Part shown: positions 7,693 through 14,784 of the stretch, piece by piece
How positions within the stretch are numbered: the stretch's first letter is position 1
Layout: every line of letters starts with the position of its first letter
From: an uncultured Bacilli bacterium
Lineage (GTDB): Bacteria; Bacillota_I; Bacilli_A; RF39; UBA660
Assembly (NCBI GenBank): GCA_947626425.1
Contig: CANQRX010000003.1
Location: 1-38,381 of the forward strand
DNA: 38,381 bases
Reading direction: 5' to 3'
The notes under the pieces: model-generated
Seen by the model: only the letters and a program-made list of their open reading frames with translations
What the model was told of the DNA's origin: nothing
Database searches by the model: none
Translations under genes and position numbers: made by a program

Positions 7693-9115
7693 ATCTTTTG
7701 GCTTGTTTTTGTTCTTTTTCACTTTCTACTTGATATTAGGAATTTATCTATCTTATTTGTATGTACCAAAACTTGATTTTTTCTTTGGTTCAGATATGGA
7801 AAGAGTAATTGGCGATATGACGGGCATTTTTAATAATCACTACCGTGTCAGAGTCCATCCAATTTATATTTTGCTATTGCAACCAATTACTTTAATGTTA
7901 AGTGGATTAACTATTAATAAGTTACTAGCGGCATTAATTTTCTGTTGTTTTATATCTAGTTTATCAGTTGTTTTAATCTATAAAAGTGCATCGATATTTT
8001 TAAAAAATGAAAAACTAAAATTATTAATAACAGCAATTTTTGGGTTTTCATTCTCGGAAATGTTTTTTTCAGCAGTTATAGAATCATTTCCTTTTGCCTC
8101 TTTTATTTTAATTTTTCTTTGGTATTTTGTAATTAAGGTTTTAAAAAATGAAAAAATTCCTAAAAATTATTTACTTTACTTATTTTTATTAGGAACAGCA
8201 TCTTTAGGTATAACTGTAACTAATTTTGTTATTTATTTAATCGCCTTGTTTGTCTTGTGGCTAGCCAAAAAAATAAAAATAAAACAGATTATAATTGTAA
8301 TTTTAACAGCGTTTTTGACAACGGCCTGTCTATCATACGTTCAAAATTATGCTTGGCATAATACGCCGACCATTTTTGAAAAAAATAATTTAATTGCGGA
8401 AAAAAGGTTTGCCATTTTTACTTTATCAACCACCAATTTTAAAAATGTGATTCAAAAAGATTTTGTTGAAAATTTTTTTGCTAATGATGTTGAAAAACCA
8501 AAAAATGTAAGATTTGGAGAACTTAATTATTTTAATATAACATTGGCGATTATTTTTTACTTAATAATTTTAATAAACCTATTTAAAAACTTTAAGAAAA
8601 ATAAGATTTTGAATATAGGACTTTTACTGGCTTTATTATTTAATTTTGGCTTACATTTATTTTACGGAAATGGCGAAACTTTCTTATATACATGTCATTT
8701 TAATTACTTAATAATTTTATTATTAATAATAAATTATCAAGAAAATGAAAAAAAGAGGGATTATCAATTTTTGTTATTAAGCATTGTGGCTGGATTAGAA
8801 GTCATTTGTAATCTAAAAGTTTTTAAACAATTATTAACTTATGCTAGTAAATATTTAAAACCAACGTATTATCGTAATTTTAAAAATCCTTGGTTATTTA
8901 TTGGCATTGTTGTTATTTTAGTTTTAATTTATTTATTAAGTTATTTAATTTGGAAAATGGTGAAAAAAATAATTGATAAGAGAGTAGAAGATAAACTTTC
9001 CTACGTCATTGGATGCTTAATTTGTCTTATTTTTATTAGCTTAATCTTTATTAGTATTGAAACAATCCCAAAGTATCAGAAAATTTTTAATATTCCAATA
9101 AATATTCAAAAATAG
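7082..9115 (+). CDS. HAD-IB phosphatase fused to GT-C-like membrane transferase, copy 2
   Basis: 677 aa paralogue of the preceding gene with the same layout: HAD phosphatase at 1-200 with D8-x-D10, S106, D166 and D170, then the membrane part with FGSDMERVIGDMT and HYRVRVHPIY in the first outside loop. The HAD domain differs from copy 1 by a single residue (E2 for G2), and the last 60-70 residues are nearly the same, but the membrane core between has diverged widely. That suggests two transferases with the same donor-processing head and different acceptor or linkage specificity. SD AAAGGAGG lies 9 bp before the ATG and the gap to copy 1 is 14 bp, so they form one operon with ubiA. It ends with no obvious hairpin terminator before the mutS promoter. 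Confidence 0.75.
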   Translation: MENIWVYDFDGTIYDGDSSIDFFFFCLRKKFSLIKYLPMLIFYTFWYALKKITVKEYKEKVFQFLKNFANIDELVDEFWQKNSFKINQFFLDDLNNPNRPLIAIISASPQFLINGYAKNLKNVSLIATDMDKKTGIIHGENCKGEEKVVQFEKEFKNTNIAKFYSDSKSDEPLAKKAQESFIVLKGQVKEWKERFFIKEKQKKISFGLFLFFFTFYLILGIYLSYLYVPKLDFFFGSDMERVIGDMTGIFNNHYRVRVHPIYILLLQPITLMLSGLTINKLLAALIFCCFISSLSVVLIYKSASIFLKNEKLKLLITAIFGFSFSEMFFSAVIESFPFASFILIFLWYFVIKVLKNEKIPKNYLLYLFLLGTASLGITVTNFVIYLIALFVLWLAKKIKIKQIIIVILTAFLTTACLSYVQNYAWHNTPTIFEKNNLIAEKRFAIFTLSTTNFKNVIQKDFVENFFANDVEKPKNVRFGELNYFNITLAIIFYLIILINLFKNFKKNKILNIGLLLALLFNFGLHLFYGNGETFLYTCHFNYLIILLLIINYQENEKKRDYQFLLLSIVAGLEVICNLKVFKQLLTYASKYLKPTYYRNFKNPWLFIGIVVILVLIYLLSYLIWKMVKKIIDKRVEDKLSYVIGCLICLIFISLIFISIETIPKYQKIFNIPINIQK

Positions 9116-9131
9116 AATTATTAAAGGGAAT

Positions 9132-9162
9132 TTGTCAAAATTTGCTAATTTCATGTTATAAT
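9132..9162 (+). promoter_or_regulatory. mutS promoter
   Basis: TTGTCA (9132-9137), 19 bp, TATAAT (9157-9162), with TG at 9154-9155 making an extended -10. Start codon is 30 bp downstream. Confidence 0.65.
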
Positions 9163-9192
9163 ACATCTCATGAACGAAGTTAGGGTGGTATT

Positions 9193-11727
9193 ATGAAACG
9201 CAGTGAAGTTGATATTGAACAGTTGTCACCAATGATGAAACAATATATGGAAATTAAAAATAATTATAAAGAAGAGTTGTTATTTTATCGCCTTGGTGAT
9301 TTTTATGAACTTTTTTTTGAAGATGGAGAAACTGCTAGTCGGGAATTAGAGTTAACTTTAACCGGAAAAAATGCTGGTTTAAGTGAACGAATTCCGATGT
9401 GTGGAGTTCCATTTCATTCAGTGAAACCTTATATTGAAAAACTTGTAAATAAAGGCTACAAAGTTGCCATATGTGAACAGCTTGAAGACCCTAAAAATAC
9501 GAAAGGCATGGTCAAACGTGGTGTTGTTCAAGTAATTAGTAAAGGAACAGTCGTGGATTTAGAGCTTTTAAATGAGCATAACAACCATTATATCGCGAGT
9601 GTTTTAGACTTTAATTATATTTATGTTTTATGTTATGCTGATATATCAACAGGCTCCCTTTCCGTAAGTATGATTCCCCATCAAAAAGAAAAATTAATAA
9701 GTACCATTTTAAATTTAGGGATTTTAGAAGTTGTCTTAAAAGATAAAGATGATTTGGATTTAATTCAGCTTTTAAAAGGACAATACAACATTGAAGTGTC
9801 TTTTAATGAACAATTCTTAAATGACAAATATTCTTTTTTATATGAAAACTTAGAAGATGAACATTTAACTTTATCAGTTAGACATTTACTTTATTATTTG
9901 GTCGAACGCGAACTAAAAAACTTGTCCCATTTTGAACCAGCCCAAGTAGTTTATCCCGATGATTATTTAATGATGGATATTCATACAGTTAGAAATTTAG
10001 AATTAGTTGAAACCTTAAGGTTAAAAGAACGTACTTATTCTCTTTTGTGGTTATTAGACAAAACTAAAACTAGTATGGGATCCAGAATGCTTAAACAATG
10101 GTTAATGAATCCTTTAAAAGATGAAACTTTGATAAATGACCGTTATAATAAAATTGAAATTTTAAACAGTGAATTTATTTTAAAAGATCGTTTGCAACAA
10201 AACCTTTATAAAATATATGATATTGAACGGTTATGCGGTAAAGTTGCTTGTGGTTCTATTAATGCTAGGGATTTATTGCAACTTAAAATTAGTTTATCAG
10301 TTTTACCAAGTATTAAAGAAATTTTAAAAGAATTAAATTTTGGGATGGAAATTAATACTCATGATAAACTTTATGATTTATTAGAAGTGGCAATTTATGA
10401 AAATCCGCCGGTTACCTTAAAAGAAGGCTACTTAATTAAAGAAGGTTACAATAAAGAATTAGACGAATTAAAAGAAATTCGCAGCGGCGGAAAAGATTTT
10501 ATTGCTAATTTTGAAAATAAATTAAAAGAAGAAAGTGGAATTAGTAATTTAAAAGTCGGTTATAACAAAGTATTTGGCTATTTCATTGAAGTAAGTAAAG
10601 GTCAAGTAAGTAAAGTAAGCGAAGAACTTCATTGGGAGCGAAGACAAACCCTAACCAACTGTGAAAGATATATTTCTCCAGAATTGAAAGAAAAAGAAGC
10701 TTTGATTTTAAATGCCGAAGAAAAAATAATTGATTTAGAATATCAGCTTTTTACCGAAGTTAAAAATGAAGTTTTAAAAGAAGTTCTTAATTTAAAAGAT
10801 ACGGCTAATATTATTGCTAGTTTAGATGCAATTACTTCCTTAGCAGTATGCGCGGATGACTATCAGTTTGTAAGACCAACATTTAATCATAATCATGCGA
10901 TTGAAATTAGAAATGGCCGGCATCCCGTTATTGATAAAGTAAGTAATATGGATTATGTAACTAATGACTGTGTTATGGATTCTTCGATTAATACCCTTTT
11001 AATAACTGGACCTAATATGTCAGGTAAATCAACCTATATGCGCCAACTAGCAATTATAATTATTATGGCTCAGATGGGTTCATTTGTTCCCGCCACCAAA
11101 GCTAATTTACCAATTATTGATAAAATTTTTACCCGCATTGGTGCGAGTGATGATTTAGTAAGTGGTGAATCAACGTTCATGGTGGAAATGAAAGAAAGTA
11201 AAAATGCCATTTGCAATGCCACAAAAGATTCATTAATTTTATTTGATGAACTAGGACGGGGGACCTCTACTTATGATGGAATGAGTTTAGCCAAAGCTAT
11301 TTTAGAATATGTAACCAAAAACATTGGTTGTAAAACTTTATTTTCGACCCATTACCATGAACTGACTAGCATTGAACGGGAATTATCTAGTATTAAAAAT
11401 GTTCATGTTTCCGCAGTGGAAGAAAATGGAACGTTAACCTTTTTGCATAAAGTTAAAAATGGGGCCTTAGATAAAAGCTATGGTATTCATGTTGCTAAAC
11501 TGGCAGGACTTCCCGAAGAAATTATTACTAATGCGACTAAAATATTAAGCATATATGAAAAAAGTAATAAAAAAAGAGGGGATTCGACTGTTCAATTAGC
11601 CATGAATTTTCCCGAAGAGCAAAAAGACGACCCAATAAAAAAGCGGTTAAAAGAAATTGAACCTTTACATACCACTCCGATGGAAGCGATAAATATTTTA
11701 TATGAATTAAAAGAAATGACAAAATAA
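9193..11727 (+). CDS. mutS: DNA mismatch repair ATPase MutS
   Basis: 844 aa, normal length for MutS. The mismatch-reading Phe-x-Glu is F37-Y-E39 in GDFYELF. Connector, core and clamp domains follow. The ATPase domain has Walker A GPNMSGKST from residue 606, the signature region GESTFMVEM, and Walker B LILFDELGRGTST with D685-E686. A C-terminal helix-turn-helix region near PLHTTPMEAINILYELK is present, as in dimer-forming MutS. SD AGGGTGGT precedes the ATG. mutL is not adjacent, unlike in many Bacillota. MutS activity would affect slippage at the nearby G10 tract, though location is no evidence of a link. The next gene follows after 17 bp. Confidence 0.98.
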   Translation: MKRSEVDIEQLSPMMKQYMEIKNNYKEELLFYRLGDFYELFFEDGETASRELELTLTGKNAGLSERIPMCGVPFHSVKPYIEKLVNKGYKVAICEQLEDPKNTKGMVKRGVVQVISKGTVVDLELLNEHNNHYIASVLDFNYIYVLCYADISTGSLSVSMIPHQKEKLISTILNLGILEVVLKDKDDLDLIQLLKGQYNIEVSFNEQFLNDKYSFLYENLEDEHLTLSVRHLLYYLVERELKNLSHFEPAQVVYPDDYLMMDIHTVRNLELVETLRLKERTYSLLWLLDKTKTSMGSRMLKQWLMNPLKDETLINDRYNKIEILNSEFILKDRLQQNLYKIYDIERLCGKVACGSINARDLLQLKISLSVLPSIKEILKELNFGMEINTHDKLYDLLEVAIYENPPVTLKEGYLIKEGYNKELDELKEIRSGGKDFIANFENKLKEESGISNLKVGYNKVFGYFIEVSKGQVSKVSEELHWERRQTLTNCERYISPELKEKEALILNAEEKIIDLEYQLFTEVKNEVLKEVLNLKDTANIIASLDAITSLAVCADDYQFVRPTFNHNHAIEIRNGRHPVIDKVSNMDYVTNDCVMDSSINTLLITGPNMSGKSTYMRQLAIIIIMAQMGSFVPATKANLPIIDKIFTRIGASDDLVSGESTFMVEMKESKNAICNATKDSLILFDELGRGTSTYDGMSLAKAILEYVTKNIGCKTLFSTHYHELTSIERELSSIKNVHVSAVEENGTLTFLHKVKNGALDKSYGIHVAKLAGLPEEIITNATKILSIYEKSNKKRGDSTVQLAMNFPEEQKDDPIKKRLKEIEPLHTTPMEAINILYELKEMTK

Positions 11728-11744
11728 GAAAGGAAATGATTTAA

Positions 11745-12407
11745 ATGAATTACGATGAAATACAAGAAATATTACAGAAAGTTGAGGCTCAAAAATTACA
11801 TGATTTTGTAACGTTTGCTTTACAAAAATTTCCAAGTCTTCAAACAGACTTTAAAAATGAATTTTATGAGTATTTTCCACAACAATCTAAAGAAGATTAT
11901 AAAAGAGAAATTTACCATGCGATTGATTTAGCTGGTGGTTCTGATGGCTACATTGATTACGATGAAACAGATAATTATACTGGAGCTATGTATGGTTTTA
12001 CTAATCAAGCTAGTAAATTGATTGAAAACAAAAACTATATGAGTGCCTTAGATATTCTAGAAACAATCTTAATTTCCATGACGACTACAGATATAGACGA
12101 TTCTGATGGTTGCAGATGGGATGTCGCGGATGATTGTATGGCAAATATTAAAAACATAATATCGCAAGCTATCTTGGAAAACGAAGAAAAAGTTTATCAA
12201 AGAATCTTTACCTTTTTAATGCATGAAGCTATAACTGGAGAAATAGCTAACTATGGAATTGAAACCTCAGACTTATTTAATGAGTTTATCGATAACCAAA
12301 TGTATTTACGAGAAATGCAAAAAGAGTTTCCTAAAATAATTGCTAAATCTGATAAATATAAAGCGAAAATATATCAAGAATTACTCCAAAAAATTGAGGA
12401 AAATTAA
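11745..12407 (+). CDS. Unknown helical acidic protein downstream of mutS
   Basis: 220 aa, cytosolic, no signal peptide. SD AAGAAAGGAAATG lies shortly before the ATG. The sequence is mainly alpha-helical, and a central segment, AIDLAGGSDGYIDYDE at about 64-79, resembles a motif in proteins attached to SWIM zinc fingers, where a GFIDY-type turn precedes helical repeats. No zinc-finger Cys/His set is present here. It is probably co-transcribed with mutS and ends at an intrinsic terminator. I do not recognise a function; a repair role cannot be inferred from position alone. Confidence 0.65.
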   Translation: MNYDEIQEILQKVEAQKLHDFVTFALQKFPSLQTDFKNEFYEYFPQQSKEDYKREIYHAIDLAGGSDGYIDYDETDNYTGAMYGFTNQASKLIENKNYMSALDILETILISMTTTDIDDSDGCRWDVADDCMANIKNIISQAILENEEKVYQRIFTFLMHEAITGEIANYGIETSDLFNEFIDNQMYLREMQKEFPKIIAKSDKYKAKIYQELLQKIEEN

Positions 12408-12428
12408 TTACTTTGTGTAATTTTTTTT
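12406..12428 (+). terminator. Intrinsic terminator of the mutS unit
   Basis: AATTAC (12406-12411), loop TTTGT, GTAATT (12417-12422), then T run to 12428. The stem overlaps the stop codon of the preceding gene. Confidence 0.75.
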
Positions 12429-12467
12429 ACCCATTTTGTCGAAACTATTTTTATTTTTTATCCAATT

Positions 12468-12476
12468 TGCTATTCT
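12468..12476 (+). promoter_or_regulatory. Extended -10-like element before the 75-aa gene
   Basis: TGcTATTCT at 12468-12476, just before a GGTGATGATATG start region. No -35 at normal spacing. Confidence 0.4.
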
Positions 12477-12491
12477 ATACTTGGTGATGAT

Positions 12492-12719
12492 ATGGAACTA
12501 TATTATCAAAATGAAACTTTGTATATTGATATAGAAATGCTTTTAGATTCAAGTGATTATTATGAATTAAAAAATAAACTTTTTCGTATTGTTGAAGATT
12601 ATGAAATTGACTACATTATTATTAATAATAACACTCATCAAGTAACCAATCGTCGTTTTTTAAAACGAATTAAACAAGAATACGCGACTAAATTTCGTGG
12701 GCATTTATACATAAATTGA
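12492..12719 (+). CDS. Small STAS-like hypothetical protein
   Basis: 75 aa; SD-like GGTGATGAT directly precedes the ATG. The predicted strand-strand-helix-strand-helix-strand order (ETLYIDIEMLLD, helix YYELKNKLFRIVEDY, strand DYIIINNN, helix RRFLKRIKQEY, strand GHLYIN) is reminiscent of a short STAS / SpoIIAA anti-anti-sigma fold. It lacks the DSSG phosphoserine loop at the usual place, where NNTHQVTNR occurs instead. Stands alone between a terminator and a new promoter. Function unknown; the fold idea is weak. Confidence 0.6.
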   Translation: MELYYQNETLYIDIEMLLDSSDYYELKNKLFRIVEDYEIDYIIINNNTHQVTNRRFLKRIKQEYATKFRGHLYIN

Positions 12720-12754
12720 AATAATTGGTGCTATAAAATTAGCATTATTTATTG

Positions 12755-12760
12755 TATAAT
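12755..12760 (+). promoter_or_regulatory. -10 element of the RnfCD-like pair
   Basis: TATAAT at 12755-12760, 16 bp before the likely start. It overlaps an in-frame ATG at 12759, which argues against that ATG as the start. Confidence 0.45.
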
Positions 12761-12776
12761 GTTTTTGTGGTGGAAG

Positions 12777-13877
12777 ATGAAAAAATTAATTAGTATTAAA
12801 CGCGATAAATTAATTAAGGTAAGCAGTTATGTAAAAAAATTTACTTTACCAACTAAAGTATATTTTCCTATTGATAAATCCGTTAAATTAAACATCAATG
12901 CTAAAAAAATTAAAAAAGGTCAAAAATTATATGATTTACATAATGCTTCGTATTATTCTTCTGTAAGTGGCGAGTTAAGTGGTTTAATATGGAAAAAAGA
13001 TGAAACAAATAATCCCACGCTTTATTTAAGTATTATTAACGATTTTAAAGAAGAAAAAGGCAAATTAATTAATCATAATGCCAACTATTATTTAACTACT
13101 TTTTGTTCCTTTTTACTACCAACTTTGGAGATTTTAAAGAATCAAAAAATCCTTTATTTTAACGCGATTAAAGATGATCCTTATGATGTTTCGGTGGTAG
13201 CTTATTTTAAAGAAAATGCCGAATCTTTATTAGAAACTCTTGATTTTTTACGAAATTATTTACATTCTAAAGAAGTTCATATCTTTTTAAAAGAAAATGC
13301 CACGGAGTGTATTGAAGCTTTGTCAAAATTTTTAGGAATGTATCCTTTTATTAGCCTAGTTTTTGTGCCGGATTTGTATCCGATTGGCGATGATTCCGTT
13401 TTAGAAGAGTATTTAAAAATTCCTAATTTAAAAACATTAAAAATAGTTGATTTAATGTATTTACAAGCGGCGATTATTAATAACGAACCATTAGAAGAAA
13501 CTTATGTAACTATAAGCGGTGATTTAGTAGATGAACCATGTATTGTTAAAGTGAAAATCGGAACTTTGGCTCAAGAATTAATAAATGAAATAAAACCTTG
13601 TCAAAACCTTTCTAAAGTTTGGGTTAATGGATTTTTTAAAGGGCATCTTTTGGATTTAGACGAAGTCGTTATCACCGCCCAAATATCATCTTTAATTTTT
13701 TCAAAAGAAGAAACGAAAAAAGAAAATCCTTGTATTTCTTGTGGCAAATGTTTAGAATGTTGTCCTAAAAATTGTAATCCTATCAAAGGTGAAAGACAAA
13801 ATTGCATTTCTTGTGGACTATGTACTTATATTTGTCCAAGCCATATTAATTTTAAGGAAAGGAATACGTATGAATAA
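12777..13877 (+). CDS. RnfC-like protein, degenerate cofactor sites
   Basis: 366 aa following the whole plan of RnfC, the peripheral subunit of the ion-pumping Rnf complex. YYSSVSGELSG at about 57-67 matches the biotinyl/lipoyl-like HASVSG segment. A Rossmann-like middle follows with LYFNAIKDDP where RnfC has NAxECEP. LVFVPDLYPIGDDS matches the YPQGGE region, and ISGDLVDEPCIVKVKIGT the SLBB domain. Two 4Fe-4S sets end it: C319/C322/C325/C329-P and C343/C346/C349/C353-P, only 13 residues apart. The acidic FMN/NADH motif ECEP is replaced and the usual N-terminal GG-x-HP-P motif is missing. Start ATG 12777 is chosen over 12759. Overlaps the next gene by 8 bp. Confidence 0.7.
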   Translation: MKKLISIKRDKLIKVSSYVKKFTLPTKVYFPIDKSVKLNINAKKIKKGQKLYDLHNASYYSSVSGELSGLIWKKDETNNPTLYLSIINDFKEEKGKLINHNANYYLTTFCSFLLPTLEILKNQKILYFNAIKDDPYDVSVVAYFKENAESLLETLDFLRNYLHSKEVHIFLKENATECIEALSKFLGMYPFISLVFVPDLYPIGDDSVLEEYLKIPNLKTLKIVDLMYLQAAIINNEPLEETYVTISGDLVDEPCIVKVKIGTLAQELINEIKPCQNLSKVWVNGFFKGHLLDLDEVVITAQISSLIFSKEETKKENPCISCGKCLECCPKNCNPIKGERQNCISCGLCTYICPSHINFKERNTYE

Positions 13878-14715
13878 AGTTAATTTTAGCGAAAGTAAAT
13901 TTAGTCTAAAAACAATCTATCTTCTTTCATTATCTTTACTAGTCTTATATGGAACTTATAAAAATGGTTTAGTTTATTATTTTAATGGAAGTATGTCCCT
14001 TTTAAAGGCGATGTATCCGTTGTTTTTTTGTTTATCTAGTTACGTAATAGGTCTTTTAATTGAAAAAAAATTTAATTATCAAGATTTAAGCATTTATAGT
14101 TTGATGATAAGTTTAGCAATGCCTTATCAAATACCTTTTCTTTTATATCTTGTCATTTTAACTGTAAGTTTAATAATATTTAGTAAATTGCCTTTAAAAA
14201 AAGGAAATATTATTGTTTTTATAATTGCCTTGTTTCACATCTTTTTAGCTAGTGGTTTTGAAAATGCGATGGAACAGGGTAATCAAATGTTTTACAGTAC
14301 CATTGAAATCTTTTTGGGACGGAGTATTGGGGGGATAGCCAACACTTCAATTTTCTTGAGTTTAATAAGTTTAGCCTTTTTCTTAACAAACTTTTATTAT
14401 AAAAAAGAAATTCCATTAATTTCGATCGCGTGTTTTGAACTTTTAACTTTTATTCGTGGCCTTATTATTAATGACTCTTTGCTGTTTAATCATTTATTGT
14501 ATTATTTGCCTTTTTATTTAGCAATTTTTGTGATGCCGATTAATCGTTATTCGCCTTTAACGAAAAAAAATCAAATAATTTTTGCTTTTTTAACCGGAGT
14601 TTTAATGTTTTTTGCTACTTACTATCTAAATTATCAACTAGGTCCTATTTTGGCCTGTGTAATTATGTCTTTAAGTGTCGAAATATTAGAACTATTGACG
14701 AAGAAAGCTAAATAA
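13870..14715 (+). CDS. RnfD/NqrB-like membrane protein
   Basis: 281 aa, eight to ten membrane helices, SD AAGGAAAGG before ATG 13870. Overlap with the RnfC-like gene (ATGAATAA) indicates coupled translation and a shared complex. EIFLGRSIGGIANTS at 146-160 aligns with the RnfD/NqrB region before the covalent-FMN threonine (SGAT in classical members). Here the motif reads I-A-N-T159, so the Thr is present but its neighbours are not. Order RnfC-RnfD matches normal rnf operons, but RnfG, E, A and B do not follow. A G6 run sits at 14339-14344. Could be a reduced electron-transfer module or an unrelated membrane anchor for the Fe-S protein. Confidence 0.62.
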   Translation: MNKVNFSESKFSLKTIYLLSLSLLVLYGTYKNGLVYYFNGSMSLLKAMYPLFFCLSSYVIGLLIEKKFNYQDLSIYSLMISLAMPYQIPFLLYLVILTVSLIIFSKLPLKKGNIIVFIIALFHIFLASGFENAMEQGNQMFYSTIEIFLGRSIGGIANTSIFLSLISLAFFLTNFYYKKEIPLISIACFELLTFIRGLIINDSLLFNHLLYYLPFYLAIFVMPINRYSPLTKKNQIIFAFLTGVLMFFATYYLNYQLGPILACVIMSLSVEILELLTKKAK

Positions 14716-14735
14716 GTTTACTTTTTTTTCTTTTT

Positions 14736-14744
14736 TGTTAAAAT
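14736..14744 (+). promoter_or_regulatory. Extended -10 promoter of the repeat surface protein
   Basis: TGtTAAAAT at 14736-14744 after a T-rich stretch; 41 bp to the start codon, which has SD AGAAGGAGAA. Confidence 0.5.
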
Positions 14745-14784
14745 AAGACTTGCTTAAAAGACATGCTCCTAGAAGGAGAAATTA

